Shown here piece by piece: positions 25,702-34,631 of a stretch of DNA of 64,000 nucleotides (its first letter is position 1; every line of letters starts with the position of its first letter). The notes under the pieces were generated by a model. It searched no databases. It worked only from the letters and a program-made list of their open reading frames with translations, and was not told the origin of the DNA. This stretch comes from an uncultured Stenotrophomonas sp. (GTDB taxonomy: Bacteria; Pseudomonadota; Gammaproteobacteria; Xanthomonadales; Xanthomonadaceae). The stretch lies in contig NZ_CAJYVQ010000011.1 in assembly GCF_913778665.1 (NCBI RefSeq), positions 248,001-312,000 of the forward strand. Direction: 5' to 3'. The position numbers were made by a program, and so were the translations under genes.

Positions 25702-25733
25702 GACACGGCTCCAGGCAGGAAAGATTGAGGCCA

Positions 25734-25763
25734 TTATCCCCAATTTGGCCCAATTGGGAATAA
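25734..25763. promoter_or_regulatory. Operator-like inverted repeat upstream of the Phd/zeta pair
   Basis: TTATCCCCAATT (25734-25745) and AATTGGGAATAA (25752-25763) are inverted with a single mismatch around 6 nt. It is an A/T-rich island in GC-rich DNA, 33 bp before the antitoxin start, and ends 28 bp from the kinase gene's stop behind it. Typical placement for a toxin-antitoxin operator overlapping the promoter. Confidence 0.75.
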
Positions 25764-25791
25764 ATGCGCGTTCAGGCCCCTGCCCGGCCGT

Positions 25792-27366
25792 TCAGGCCCG
25801 CGGCGCGTCGGTCTGCAACAGGCTGTCGCGTTGCCGCAGCGGGAAGCGGATCCACGCGTCCACCCCCTCGGGACCGAAGCGCAGCTCGCCGCTGCCGGCC
25901 AGTTCGTAGGGGACGCGCTGCTCGATCAGCGCCCGCCCAAGGCCACGTTGCTGCGGCAGTTCCCAGCCGTCGATCGCGGCATGACGCTCGCACCAGTGCA
26001 GGCCCAGCCAAGGCCCGCCGTCCTGCACCTGCAGGTGCCAAGTGACATCGATACGACCGTCTTCATGGGTCAGCGCGCCATGCCGCAATGCGTTACTGGC
26101 CAACTCGTGGATCGCTAGTGACAGCACCTCGGCGGCCTTCGGCGGCAGCAGCACGTCCTCGCCCTGCAACCGATAGGCGGCTGCCGCGGGTGTCTGCGCC
26201 GCAATCTCTTCGTCCAGCATGCCGCGCAGGGAGACGCCGGCATTGGCGCCCCGGGTCAGCAGGCTCTGCGTGCGCGCCAGCGACATCAGCCGCGCGCACA
26301 GCCGTTCGGCGTAGTCATCCACGCTGCCGACCGACTCGCGGGTGCGCCAGGCAATGGCATGGATGGTCGACATGATGTTGCGCACGCGGTGCTGCAGTTC
26401 GGCCAGCAACACCGCCTGGCGCTCGGTGGCACGCTTGAGGTCGTCGATGTCCACCGCAATGGCGAATACACCACTGACCTCACCGTCGCCATCGCGCAGT
26501 GGCGCCGCCGCCACCCGCGTCCAGCGCGCTCGGCCATCGTCGTGCAGGTACTGGAACTCCAGCCCTGGCACCAGCGTTTCGCCGCGCATGGCGCGCGCGA
26601 TGGCGAAGTCCTGGGGTTCGATCAGCGTGCCGTCCGCGTGCCAGCCGCGCCAGCGATACTGGTTCTCGGCGTCGGCCGACGGCACCTTGCCGCTCGGCAG
26701 ATAGCCGCGCATCTGGTCATTACTGAGCAGCATGCGCCCCTGCATATCGACGATGCACAGCCCTACGGGCAGCAGCTTGAAGGCCAGCTCCAGGCGCCGC
26801 TCGCTCTCGCGCCGGCGCTGCTCCTCGCGATCGCGGGCCAGCAGCGCCTTGTGCGCCGCCGTGGTCTCGAACATGGTCACCAGCACCCCGTTGATGTGGC
26901 CGTCATCGCCACGGATCGGGCTGTAGCTGATCGTGAACCACACGTCCTGCAGTTGCCCGTGACGGACCAGCGGGTACAGCTTGTCCGCGAAAGTGAACGT
27001 CTCGCCCTGCCAGACGCGGGCGTACAGCGGGCCGTTGATGTGCCACACCTCGGGCCAGCACTCGCGCGTCGGCTGCCCGAGCCCCCCGGGATGCTTATCG
27101 GCCAACACTTCGGCATAACCATCGTTGTACAGCTGCACCAGCTGCTCGCCCCACAGCACGATCATCGGGAAGCCGTGGGCCAGCATCAGGTCGACGGTAG
27201 CGCGCAAGTGCGGCGGCCAGCCCTCGATGGCGCCCAGCGGTGTACCCGCCCAGTCATGGCGGGCGATACGCGCGGCCATGCCCTCGTGACGCGCCTGCGC
27301 GTGCATCGCTGGCGGCATCGCCGCACGCGGGTTCGCGACGTGGATGCCTTGGCTCGACCGCGCCAT
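25792..27366 (-). CDS. HWE-family histidine kinase with PAS sensors
   Basis: 524 residues from ATG 27366. Two PAS domains: about 40-165 (IVLWGEQLVQLYNDGYAEVL, then WFTISYSPIRGDDG) and about 190-315 (LLPVGLCIVDMQGRMLLSND). The HWE phosphoacceptor region is LLAELQHRVRNIMSTIHAI (His about 327) and the ATP site has HELASNALRHGAL and HWCE. No membrane helix, so a cytoplasmic sensor, perhaps of light, redox or a ligand; GAF/phytochrome or LOV cysteine motifs are not visible. The single-domain receiver gene ends 9 bp upstream. Confidence 0.88.
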   Translation of the reverse strand: MARSSQGIHVANPRAAMPPAMHAQARHEGMAARIARHDWAGTPLGAIEGWPPHLRATVDLMLAHGFPMIVLWGEQLVQLYNDGYAEVLADKHPGGLGQPTRECWPEVWHINGPLYARVWQGETFTFADKLYPLVRHGQLQDVWFTISYSPIRGDDGHINGVLVTMFETTAAHKALLARDREEQRRRESERRLELAFKLLPVGLCIVDMQGRMLLSNDQMRGYLPSGKVPSADAENQYRWRGWHADGTLIEPQDFAIARAMRGETLVPGLEFQYLHDDGRARWTRVAAAPLRDGDGEVSGVFAIAVDIDDLKRATERQAVLLAELQHRVRNIMSTIHAIAWRTRESVGSVDDYAERLCARLMSLARTQSLLTRGANAGVSLRGMLDEEIAAQTPAAAAYRLQGEDVLLPPKAAEVLSLAIHELASNALRHGALTHEDGRIDVTWHLQVQDGGPWLGLHWCERHAAIDGWELPQQRGLGRALIEQRVPYELAGSGELRFGPEGVDAWIRFPLRQRDSLLQTDAPRA

Positions 27367-27375
27367 GCCGCGCAA

Positions 27376-27780
27376 TCAGGCGATGCCCGCAGAAGCCTGC
27401 GGTGCTGCCACCAGTGCAGCCAATTGCTGGACCAGGGCCTCGATGTGATACGGCTTGGTACAGCGCGGAGCCTCGGCGAAGCGGCTGGGCAGATTGTCGT
27501 CGTAACCGGAGGTGAGCAGGAAAGGAGTGCCGGCCGCAGCGAGCCGATCGGCCAACGGATAGACCTGTTCGCCACCCAGATTGATATCCAGCAGGGCGAC
27601 ATCGATCGGCTGGGTGTCGACCAGCTTGCCCAGCGCCGCCAGATCACCGGCCGGCCCGACCACCTCCGCGCCCTTCAGCTCCAGATAGTCGACCAGGAAC
27701 ATCGCGATGGCGAATTCATCTTCTGCCACCAGTACACGCAGGCCGTTCAGGCCCTCTGGTTTGTTACCTGCTTCCCGCAC
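27376..27780 (-). CDS. Single-domain response regulator
   Basis: 134 residues from a GTG at 27780, chosen for the GGAGGAG about 10 nt upstream; the open frame extends further but reads as junk. A receiver fold only: acidic VAEDE, phosphoacceptor in VALLDINLGG, Thr/Ser in FLLTSGYDD, and Lys in RCTKPYHIEAL. No output domain. Usual partner of HWE kinases, here the next gene; it probably relays phosphate or acts by protein binding. Confidence 0.87.
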   Translation of the reverse strand: MREAGNKPEGLNGLRVLVAEDEFAIAMFLVDYLELKGAEVVGPAGDLAALGKLVDTQPIDVALLDINLGGEQVYPLADRLAAAGTPFLLTSGYDDNLPSRFAEAPRCTKPYHIEALVQQLAALVAAPQASAGIA

Positions 27781-27924
27781 GCCCTGCACTCCTCCGTACC
27801 CGCAGCATGCCTCGCCGCAATGTGGGCAGGATGCGCGAAACGGGTTACAAGGGGGCGTGACGATCGATGGCGAACGCCACCACGCGCCATTCACCCCGGA
27901 CGTGCATGCATGGTCGGCGCCGTC

Positions 27925-29379
27925 TCAGAAGGCCCGCTCCCACTTCAGGCTGAGCAGGCTGCGGTCATGGCTGTACAGCCAGCCGACGTTGCTGTCGATG
28001 CGCGCGTAGCGCAGGCTCAGGCTGGGTACCAGGCCAGCCACCGCCAACCGTTCGCTGCGCACGATGGCGATCACGTTCTGTTCGCTGTCCTGGCGGCGTG
28101 CCTCCAGCAGCGGGCTCCACGCATCGTAGTCGCGCTCGCGCAGCGATGCGAACACGGTGGCGGTGGTGCCGCTCCACTGCCGTGCCAGGCCCAGGCGGAT
28201 GCCACGCTGGCGGTAGCCGTTGGCGGCGTCGGCGGCACTGCTGTCGGTCAGGTCGACACCGGCGAACACGGTCCAACGCGGGTTCAGTGCACGGAACCAG
28301 GTCGCGTACAGGGCGGCCAGCTCGCCATCGTAGTTGTCGGCCAGCCCCTGCTGCCGGTAGCGCTGCCGCTTCCAGTCGGCCTCCAGCTTCAGCAGGCTGC
28401 GTGCATCAAGCGCGTACTGCCATTCACCGTGCACACCGCTGCCACCCTGCAATGGATGATTGCCCAGTGCCTGGTAGTCGTAACTGGGCGCGAGCCGCAC
28501 GGTGTGGCGGGCGCTGCGCCAGCTGTAGCCAGCCTGCACGCTGGCGCTCAGTTCGTTGTAGGCGCTGTGCCCACGCCAGGCCTGGCCGAACGCCAGCCCG
28601 CGCACGTACAGGCCGTGGTGACCCGACAATGCCCAGCGCCGTTCGAGGTTGGCGTCGTAGTCCAGTCCGGCAGCGCGTTGCGCATCCGGCAACTTGCGCT
28701 CGATGATGCAGTCCGCACCGACGCCGAACAAGCAGGTGCGGCTGGCCGAGCTGCGGTTGGTGTTGTCACTCCACGCAGTACCGGCTGCCAGCGCGCCCTT
28801 CCAGCGTTGCCGTGCCTGCAGCGCGGTCAGATAGCCGTCGACGCGCGCGCGTACGCCAGCCGTGGCGGGATCATCACGATTGATGTCGGCGGCGATCACG
28901 CTGAACAGTGCCACGGCTTCGTGGTCACGCTGGTCCTCGGCGTAGACACGCGCCAGTTCGAGGCGCGCTGGCAGGAAATCCGGTTGCCTGGCAAGCAGGC
29001 GCTGGTATTCGCGTGCGGCCCGCGCGTGGTCACCGGCTACCCGCGCCAACGCGCCCTGCGCATAGTGGCGCAGCAACGGGTCGTGCCCGGGCAGTTCAAT
29101 GTATTCGCTCAGGAACGCGGCGGCGGCCTGCCACTGCTGTTGTTGCAGCGACAGGTACAGGGCCTGGCCGAGGTCGTCGACGGTGCGCTCCACGCGCAGG
29201 GTCTGGCCGTCGATGGTGATGGTCGGCCGCTGCGATTCGGCCTGCTGCAGCCGTTGCTGGTCCTGCTGCTGGTGGCGCAGTTCGCTGCCCTGCTCAAGAA
29301 CACGACGCAGATCGTCCTGCTGGGCGCCCACATCGGCGGCGGCCAGCAGCAGAACGAGAACGAAGATGGGGTGGCGCAT
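27925..29379 (-). CDS. Slam translocator for surface/secreted proteins (DUF560 barrel)
   Basis: 484 residues from ATG 29379. Signal peptide RHPIFVLVLLLAAADVGAQ. N-terminal half (30-190) is helical with TPR-like repeats (YLSLQQQQWQAAAAFLSEYI and HARAAREYQRLLARQPDFLP). The C-terminal half is a 14-strand-type outer-membrane barrel ending LKWERAF with a terminal Phe. This is the Slam (surface lipoprotein assembly modifier) architecture. The gene just upstream encodes a hemophilin-like protein, its expected cargo, as in the Acinetobacter HphA/HsmA pair. Confidence 0.87.
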   Translation of the reverse strand: MRHPIFVLVLLLAAADVGAQQDDLRRVLEQGSELRHQQQDQQRLQQAESQRPTITIDGQTLRVERTVDDLGQALYLSLQQQQWQAAAAFLSEYIELPGHDPLLRHYAQGALARVAGDHARAAREYQRLLARQPDFLPARLELARVYAEDQRDHEAVALFSVIAADINRDDPATAGVRARVDGYLTALQARQRWKGALAAGTAWSDNTNRSSASRTCLFGVGADCIIERKLPDAQRAAGLDYDANLERRWALSGHHGLYVRGLAFGQAWRGHSAYNELSASVQAGYSWRSARHTVRLAPSYDYQALGNHPLQGGSGVHGEWQYALDARSLLKLEADWKRQRYRQQGLADNYDGELAALYATWFRALNPRWTVFAGVDLTDSSAADAANGYRQRGIRLGLARQWSGTTATVFASLRERDYDAWSPLLEARRQDSEQNVIAIVRSERLAVAGLVPSLSLRYARIDSNVGWLYSHDRSLLSLKWERAF

Positions 29380-29447
29380 GGTCGATCCGTGTGGGGCGTA
29401 CAACGGGCCTAAGCAGGGACTGGCGGATCGCGGCTTGTCCCTGCCCT

Positions 29448-29461
29448 GCCCCGTCAGGGGC
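29448..29461 (-). terminator. Hairpin between hemophilin-like gene and slam
   Basis: GCCCC-GTCA-GGGGC, a perfect 5-bp stem 7 bp after the hemophilin-like stop. It may partly end the message so the abundant cargo is made in excess of the translocator. No T-tract. Confidence 0.4.
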
Positions 29462-29468
29462 GTGGCGA

Positions 29469-30233
29469 TCAGTTCTTGCTGCCGCCGAAGGCGGTGTCGT
29501 ACTGGCTGTTGCCGCTGAAGGTGGCGATACCGGCCAGGGCGGCCGCGTTGGCGCCGAAGAACTGGCCGTGGGTGGTGCCGGTGACACTGCCGTTGGCCGT
29601 AGCGGTGCCGGCGAACGAGGCGGTGGCGCTGTTGATGTTGGCGTTGACGTTGATCGACAGGCCGCCACCGGTCAGGCCGCCGAGGAGGGTGCCGCTGCCG
29701 AAGTTGGCGCGGAAGGTGCCCGACAGCAGATTGCTGCCGTTGAACTTGTTCAGGCCCGCCACGCTGTAGGTGGCCACACCGGCCGGCAGCGTGGTGCCGG
29801 CACGGTCACCAGCGAAGTACACCTGTCGGTTGTTGAAGCCACCGGCGGCGCCATCCTTGGACCATTCGCCGAACCACACGTCACCACTGCCAACCTTGAC
29901 AAAGTTGAAGTGGCCCATGCCAGCATGGCTGCCCGGTGCACCGGTGATCGGCATGGCCAGCGTGCGCACGGCGGTGCCATTGACGGTGGTGGTGCCCGAG
30001 TACAGGCTCAGGCCCTGGAAATCGACCGGCTTGGCGTTGGAGACGGTGCCGACGCCGATACCGGCCTTGCCTGCCTGGTGCGGGCCACCGTTGACCTGCG
30101 ATTCGCCGACGGCAACGTACAGCTCGGCGTCGGTCACCGGGCTGGCCGCACCGACGATGTCAGCGGCATGCGCGGCACCGGCCAGGGCAAAGGTGGCAGC
30201 AACGGCGAGCACCGAGCGGGAGATCATCTTCAT
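29469..30233 (-). CDS. Hemophilin-like Slam-dependent secreted protein (HphA type)
   Basis: 254 residues from ATG 30233 with GGAG 7 nt upstream. Signal peptide RSVLAVAATFALAGAAHA is cleaved before ADIVGA. There is no lipobox Cys, so a soluble secreted product is expected. The N-terminal handle contains AELYVAVGESQVNGGPHQAG with His residues; the C-terminal 90 residues form a glycine-rich 8-strand barrel (NANINSATASFAGTATANG, GQFFGANAAALAGIATFSG, ending YDTAFGGSKN), the TbpB/HpuA-like cargo signal for Slam. Family knowledge: HphA binds haem and delivers it to a TonB-dependent receptor. Haem binding here is inferred from the receptor and Slam neighbours. Confidence 0.8.
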   Translation of the reverse strand: MKMISRSVLAVAATFALAGAAHAADIVGAASPVTDAELYVAVGESQVNGGPHQAGKAGIGVGTVSNAKPVDFQGLSLYSGTTTVNGTAVRTLAMPITGAPGSHAGMGHFNFVKVGSGDVWFGEWSKDGAAGGFNNRQVYFAGDRAGTTLPAGVATYSVAGLNKFNGSNLLSGTFRANFGSGTLLGGLTGGGLSINVNANINSATASFAGTATANGSVTGTTHGQFFGANAAALAGIATFSGNSQYDTAFGGSKN

Positions 30234-30287
30234 GGTATTGCTCCTTGGGTTGTGGGAACTACGGGTACAACGGTTGAAAGCGGCAGG

Positions 30288-33200
30288 TCAGAAGCGCGCG
30301 GTGATGCCGAGCTTGAGGGTGCGGCCGGGCGCCGGCAGCGTGGAGCGCGTGGCCGGATCGACGTAGTAGCGGTTGCCGAGATTGCTGCCCACCAGCTCGG
30401 CGCTGGCATGGTTGCTGAAGCGCCAGCGCGCATAGGCATCGACGGTGGTGATGTTGCCCCAGGTGAACGGCACGTTCTGCCAGAGCAGGCTGCTGCCACC
30501 GGCCAGCAACCGGTCGCGGTAGGCCTGCAGATCGGGGTTGTCGTGGCGCCGGTAGTGGACGATGCGGCTGCCAAGTTCCAGGCGCTCGTCAAACAGGCGC
30601 GTGCCCAGCGACCAGTTCACCGAAAGTTTCGGAATGGCCTGGGTCAGCAGGTAGCCGCTGACGAAACCATCCTGCACGCAGTTCGGCACCAAACCGCGGT
30701 TGGCGTCAAGCAGGACGGCGCTGCTTTCGTCGCAGACCTTGTTTTCCAGCGTGCGCGAGATGCCCAGGTCGGTGAAGAAGCGACGATTGTCGAAGCGTGC
30801 CTGCAGTTCGATGCCACGGATGGTCTGCTTGTCGATGTTGTCGAACCGGAAATACGCATCGCGTTCGATCACGTTGCGGGTCTTGTGCACGTAGTAGGCC
30901 AGCTTGACATCGGCATCGGCGGTGTTGCCGAACAGACCCGACAGGTTGTGCACGTAGCCCAGCTCGTAGTTGTGGGCGTGCTCGGGCTTGAGGGTGTACA
31001 GCGGATTGAGGCTGCTGGAGAAAGCGATGGTGCTTTCGAACATGCTCGGGAAACGCACCGCTTCGCTGTAGCGCAGGTAGACGCGCGCTGACCTGGACAG
31101 GTTCACCGTGGCCGAGAAGGTGGGCAGCCACGCGTGATCACGCTGGCGATCATTGCGCCCGTCCACAGGCCGCGTCTGCATGGTGTTGCCGATAGTGCAG
31201 ACCAGGTCGCTGCCGGGGTAGACCGGCAGCACGCCGGGAATGGCAGCCACCTGGCCGTTGAGGCAGGGGTTGGTCGCACGCGCATAGTTGCCGTTGGCAT
31301 CGGGCAACCACGGCACCCGGTGCTCTACCGCTTGCGGGGTTTCGTAGTAGGCCAGCAGGCCGCGCAGTGCATCATCGACCACCCAGCCCATGCCGATGCT
31401 TTCCCAGAACTCGCGGTCGGCCTGCAGCGCATCGATCTCCGCCTGCAGGCTGGCCGGGCGCTCGGGCAGCTCGTTGACCCGGTAGGTGGCCTCCTTGCTG
31501 CCCACGCCCTTGGTCAGCAGCTCCGGATGCGCCTGCAGGAAGTCATCGAAGGCCCAGTAGCGGCTGTAGCGCACGCCGGCGTTGAGGGTCAGGAACTCAA
31601 CCGGTCGCCATTCGAGGTTGAGGTAGCCTTCGCCCTCCTGGCGGCGGCCGGCACGCGGAAACATGCGCCAGCCATCGGTCGTGCCGAAGTACGGGTCACG
31701 CGACGCGAGCTTCTCGTACTGCCAGTTGCCACCCACGGTCAGGTCGAGCGTGGAATGCAGCGCGAAGCGGTTGCTCAGGGCCAGGCCGGTACGATCATTG
31801 CGCGCGTTGCCCAGTGCGGTGTTGCGCAGGATCGGGCTGACCCCGGGATTCCACGCCGGATTGCCCGGTGCGAAATTGGGAAAGCCGCCTGCAGTGTAGG
31901 TATCACTCTCCGTTTCGGTGCGCCACAGGTTGGCGTACAGGTCCTGCCAGCGCCTGCCGGCCGGCTGCCAGCGGTACTCCAGGTTCCAGGCATCGGAGTC
32001 GACGCGGCTGAGCGGCCACTGGATGCGGCCGTAGTCCGGCGCTGACAGGATGCGCGACGGCATGATCTCGCCGTAGTGCGACAACGTGCGCCGCCAGGTT
32101 GCTTTCAGCTGCTGGTCGTCGTTTATCTGCCACGTCCCCTTCACCAGCCACGATTCCTGCTCGCTTGAAGTGTTGGGCACTTCATCGCCGGGCTTGAAAT
32201 AGCGCGCCAGCGTGGTGATGTAGTCGATGCCCTGGTACTCGAACTGTTCCCGCGGTTCCTGGTCGTAGTAAGCGCTGCCCTTGCCGCCGGAGAAGTAGTT
32301 GCCGCGCTTGCGCCAGGCATAGGCGGCCATCAGGTCCACGGTGTCGCCGCGGTAGCCGAGCGCCAGGCGCCAGGCCTGGTCCTCGCCGTCGAAAGGATTG
32401 TTGCCGCTGCGCGACTTCACCGGCACCACCAGCGTGCGGTCATCGTAGGGGGAGGCTGGCGAGCCCTGCGGGAAGCCCGGCACCGTGCGGTAGTCCTCAC
32501 CGGTGTGCAGGCGCGGCAGGCGAGGCGCCACCGCATTGCTGCTGCCTTCGATCTTCAGCTCCCCGCCGAAGCGCTCGCCGGCAGCGACGATGTCATCGAC
32601 GTCGATGGTCTTGATCACCAGCGCGCCACCGATCCCGCTGTGCACATCGCGCACCAGCCCTGGCCCCTTGATGACCTGGATGCCACCAATCAGGTTGGGA
32701 TCGATGTAGTTGCGGTTGCTGACGCCGTTGTAGCCGCGCCAGACGGTCAGCGCCTGTTCGCCCCCGTCGATGCTGACCGGCACCCGTCCCGGCCCCTGGA
32801 TGCCGCGGATGTTGATGTCCAGGGCGCCGCTGTTGCGCGCATCACCACTGAACACGCCGACCAGATCCTTGACCACGTCGGCCGGATTGGAGCCGCGGTA
32901 GCGCTCCACCCGGTCGCGCCCCGAATACGCCGTGGTCAGGTCCAGCGCGAACACATCATCGTAGCCGCGCCGATCGCGGGCCTCGCCCCCTTCCGGCTGC
33001 AGGCGGCCGGCCACGTCCAGGGTGCCGGTCACCCGCACCCCTTCCCCTTCACCGGCCTCCGCTGCGGCACGCAGGGTCCAGGTGCCGTCCATGCCGCGTT
33101 GTGCGCGCACACCGCTGCCGCGCAGCAGCTGCTGCAGGGCCTGCACCTGGCTGTACTCGCCCTGCACCGCACTGGAACGATGGCCTTCGACCAGATCACT

Positions 33201-33410
33201 GCGGAACACCACCTGCACGTCGGCCTGGCGGCCAAAGGCACGCACCGCATCGGCCAGCGGTTGCTCCGGAATGGCGTACGTGCGCAGTGGCGCGGCGGCC
33301 GCCGCTTGTGCCTGCACGGCCGGCACCCAGGCCAGCGGCAACAGAGCGATGGAAATGGCCAGGGCCAGCACGGTGGCGCGGCGATGACAGGCAGATGCCG
33401 TGGAAGGCAT
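30288..33410 (-). CDS. TonB-dependent receptor with N-terminal signalling (STN) domain
   Basis: 1040 residues from ATG 33410 (AGGAG 9 nt upstream). Signal peptide to about residue 37. STN domain about 45-110 (YAIPEQPLADAVRAFGRQAD, VFRSDLVEGHRSSAVQGEYS), the part that contacts FecR. Plug about 155-290 with INIRGIQGPGRVPVSIDGGE. 22-strand barrel to the terminal Phe (GITARF). Long loops are typical of receptors for protein-bound iron or haem. Directly followed by the hemophilin-like gene, so its ligand is probably haem carried by that protein. Confidence 0.92.
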   Translation of the reverse strand: MPSTASACHRRATVLALAISIALLPLAWVPAVQAQAAAAAPLRTYAIPEQPLADAVRAFGRQADVQVVFRSDLVEGHRSSAVQGEYSQVQALQQLLRGSGVRAQRGMDGTWTLRAAAEAGEGEGVRVTGTLDVAGRLQPEGGEARDRRGYDDVFALDLTTAYSGRDRVERYRGSNPADVVKDLVGVFSGDARNSGALDINIRGIQGPGRVPVSIDGGEQALTVWRGYNGVSNRNYIDPNLIGGIQVIKGPGLVRDVHSGIGGALVIKTIDVDDIVAAGERFGGELKIEGSSNAVAPRLPRLHTGEDYRTVPGFPQGSPASPYDDRTLVVPVKSRSGNNPFDGEDQAWRLALGYRGDTVDLMAAYAWRKRGNYFSGGKGSAYYDQEPREQFEYQGIDYITTLARYFKPGDEVPNTSSEQESWLVKGTWQINDDQQLKATWRRTLSHYGEIMPSRILSAPDYGRIQWPLSRVDSDAWNLEYRWQPAGRRWQDLYANLWRTETESDTYTAGGFPNFAPGNPAWNPGVSPILRNTALGNARNDRTGLALSNRFALHSTLDLTVGGNWQYEKLASRDPYFGTTDGWRMFPRAGRRQEGEGYLNLEWRPVEFLTLNAGVRYSRYWAFDDFLQAHPELLTKGVGSKEATYRVNELPERPASLQAEIDALQADREFWESIGMGWVVDDALRGLLAYYETPQAVEHRVPWLPDANGNYARATNPCLNGQVAAIPGVLPVYPGSDLVCTIGNTMQTRPVDGRNDRQRDHAWLPTFSATVNLSRSARVYLRYSEAVRFPSMFESTIAFSSSLNPLYTLKPEHAHNYELGYVHNLSGLFGNTADADVKLAYYVHKTRNVIERDAYFRFDNIDKQTIRGIELQARFDNRRFFTDLGISRTLENKVCDESSAVLLDANRGLVPNCVQDGFVSGYLLTQAIPKLSVNWSLGTRLFDERLELGSRIVHYRRHDNPDLQAYRDRLLAGGSSLLWQNVPFTWGNITTVDAYARWRFSNHASAELVGSNLGNRYYVDPATRSTLPAPGRTLKLGITARF

Positions 33411-33513
33411 GGGCAGCAACTCCTCAAGCGGGGCGGGACCAGCGGTACATCCGGTGCCGGTGGCGTCTGTGGCTTGAGGAGAAACGGTGTTTCGCTCTGG
33501 CTATACCTCTACA

Positions 33514-33541
33514 GACAATGGGGCGCAGCGACTGCCCACGG
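33514..33541 (-). promoter_or_regulatory. Candidate ECF-sigma promoter before the receptor gene
   Basis: Minus strand: CCGTGGGCAG (33541-33532), 13 nt, then TTGTC (33518-33514). The same two boxes with the same 13-nt spacing occur before the FecR gene. The site ends 104 bp from the receptor ATG. ECF promoters are bipartite with fixed spacing; assignment to the local sigma factor is inference. Confidence 0.65.
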
Positions 33542-33592
33542 TTTTTTCATGTTCTTTTCATGCAGCCGGCTCATCCATGCTCCGCAGGTGCT

Positions 33593-34549
33593 TCACCACA
33601 CCAGCAACACACCACCGGGCAAGCGCTGCACCCGGAGGCCTGCCTGCGTGGCCACCGCATCGATGGCCGTCTCCGGCTGCTGCAGATGGAACAGGCCACT
33701 GACCCGCACGCGTGCGCCCTGCCCGCTCAGCACCCATACCGGCGCACGCCGGTAGCGGGCAAGATCGGCGATCGCCTGCGCGGCCGGCTGGTCGTCGATC
33801 GCCACCTCACCGCGCCGCCACGGCGCCATCGCCTCCGGCGCAGCCCGCCGCAGCGGCTGCAGCCAGCGCCCGTCACGGAACGCGCGCATCTGTCCGGCAC
33901 GCAGGCGCTGCACGCTGCCGTCGCCGGGGCGTACATCAACCACGCCCTCGCTGACCTGGGTGATGATCGTGGCGCCCTGCAGCGACACGCTGAAGGCGGT
34001 GCCGATATCCAGGATCTGGCCACCGCCAGCGTCGACCTGGAACGGCCGCCGCTCATGCGCCACCTGGAACCAGGCCTGGCCGCGCAGCAGGCGCAGTCGT
34101 CGCTGCTGGTCGTCAAACTCGAGTGCCAGCGCGGTGCCGGCGTCGAGAACCGCGGTGCTGCCATCGTCCAGCCGCGCCACGCACGGCGCATCGCCGCTGC
34201 GCAGGTCGCTACGCGCCAGCAGCAGCGCATGCGGTGCGGCCGCGACCATCATCACCACTGCCGCGGCCGAGGCCAGCAGCCATGGCAAGCGCCGACGCGG
34301 CGCGATCAGGCGCAGCCCCTGGCGGTCCGCGGTCAGCTCCGGCAGCGCGGCCAGCACCTCCGGCCCGGCCGCATCCAGCCCCTGCCAGAACGCCTGCTGC
34401 CGGCGCCAGGCCAGCGCATGGCGCGGATCGGCCTGCAGCCATCGCTGCAGGGCTCGTTGCTGGCGTTCCGGCAGCAGGCCTGCACTGGACCGGATCACCC
34501 AGCGCAACGCCTGCCTGGCCTGACGCGGCGAGGGTTCGGACGTAGTCAT
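33593..34549 (-). CDS. FecR-type anti-sigma/sigma regulator for the haem receptor
   Basis: 318 residues from ATG 34549 (MTTSEPSPRQ). N-terminal cytoplasmic sigma-binding domain (RQALRWVIRSSAGLLPERQQ, then RALQRWLQADPRHALAWRRQ), one membrane helix about 88-107 (LPWLLASAAAVVMMVAA), then the periplasmic FecR domain (VARLDDGSTAVLDAGTALAL; FQVDAGGGQILDIGTAFSVS) and a C-terminal STN-like segment (LFHLQQPETAIDAVATQAGL). It relays the receptor's ligand-bound state to the sigma factor. Lies 82 bp after the sigma gene with its own promoter-like motif in the gap. Confidence 0.9.
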   Translation of the reverse strand: MTTSEPSPRQARQALRWVIRSSAGLLPERQQRALQRWLQADPRHALAWRRQQAFWQGLDAAGPEVLAALPELTADRQGLRLIAPRRRLPWLLASAAAVVMMVAAAPHALLLARSDLRSGDAPCVARLDDGSTAVLDAGTALALEFDDQQRRLRLLRGQAWFQVAHERRPFQVDAGGGQILDIGTAFSVSLQGATIITQVSEGVVDVRPGDGSVQRLRAGQMRAFRDGRWLQPLRRAAPEAMAPWRRGEVAIDDQPAAQAIADLARYRRAPVWVLSGQGARVRVSGLFHLQQPETAIDAVATQAGLRVQRLPGGVLLVW

Positions 34550-34593
34550 GGTTGTCGCCTGCCGCACCACGAACGGGTGCGCTTTCCTGTTGT

Positions 34594-34621
34594 GACAACG
34601 GTGGGGGCGATCTGCCCACGG
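34594..34621 (-). promoter_or_regulatory. Candidate ECF-sigma promoter before the FecR gene
   Basis: Minus strand: CCGTGGGCAG (34621-34612), 13 nt, TTGTC (34598-34594). Identical boxes and spacing to the site before the receptor. It ends 45 bp from the FecR start. Confidence 0.65.
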
Positions 34622-34631
34622 TAATCGCCGC

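Noticed and set aside
26359..29412. 1017-codon plus-strand open frame
   Set aside because: Spans antisense of the HWE kinase, receiver and Slam genes, including their gaps; composition is not protein-like.
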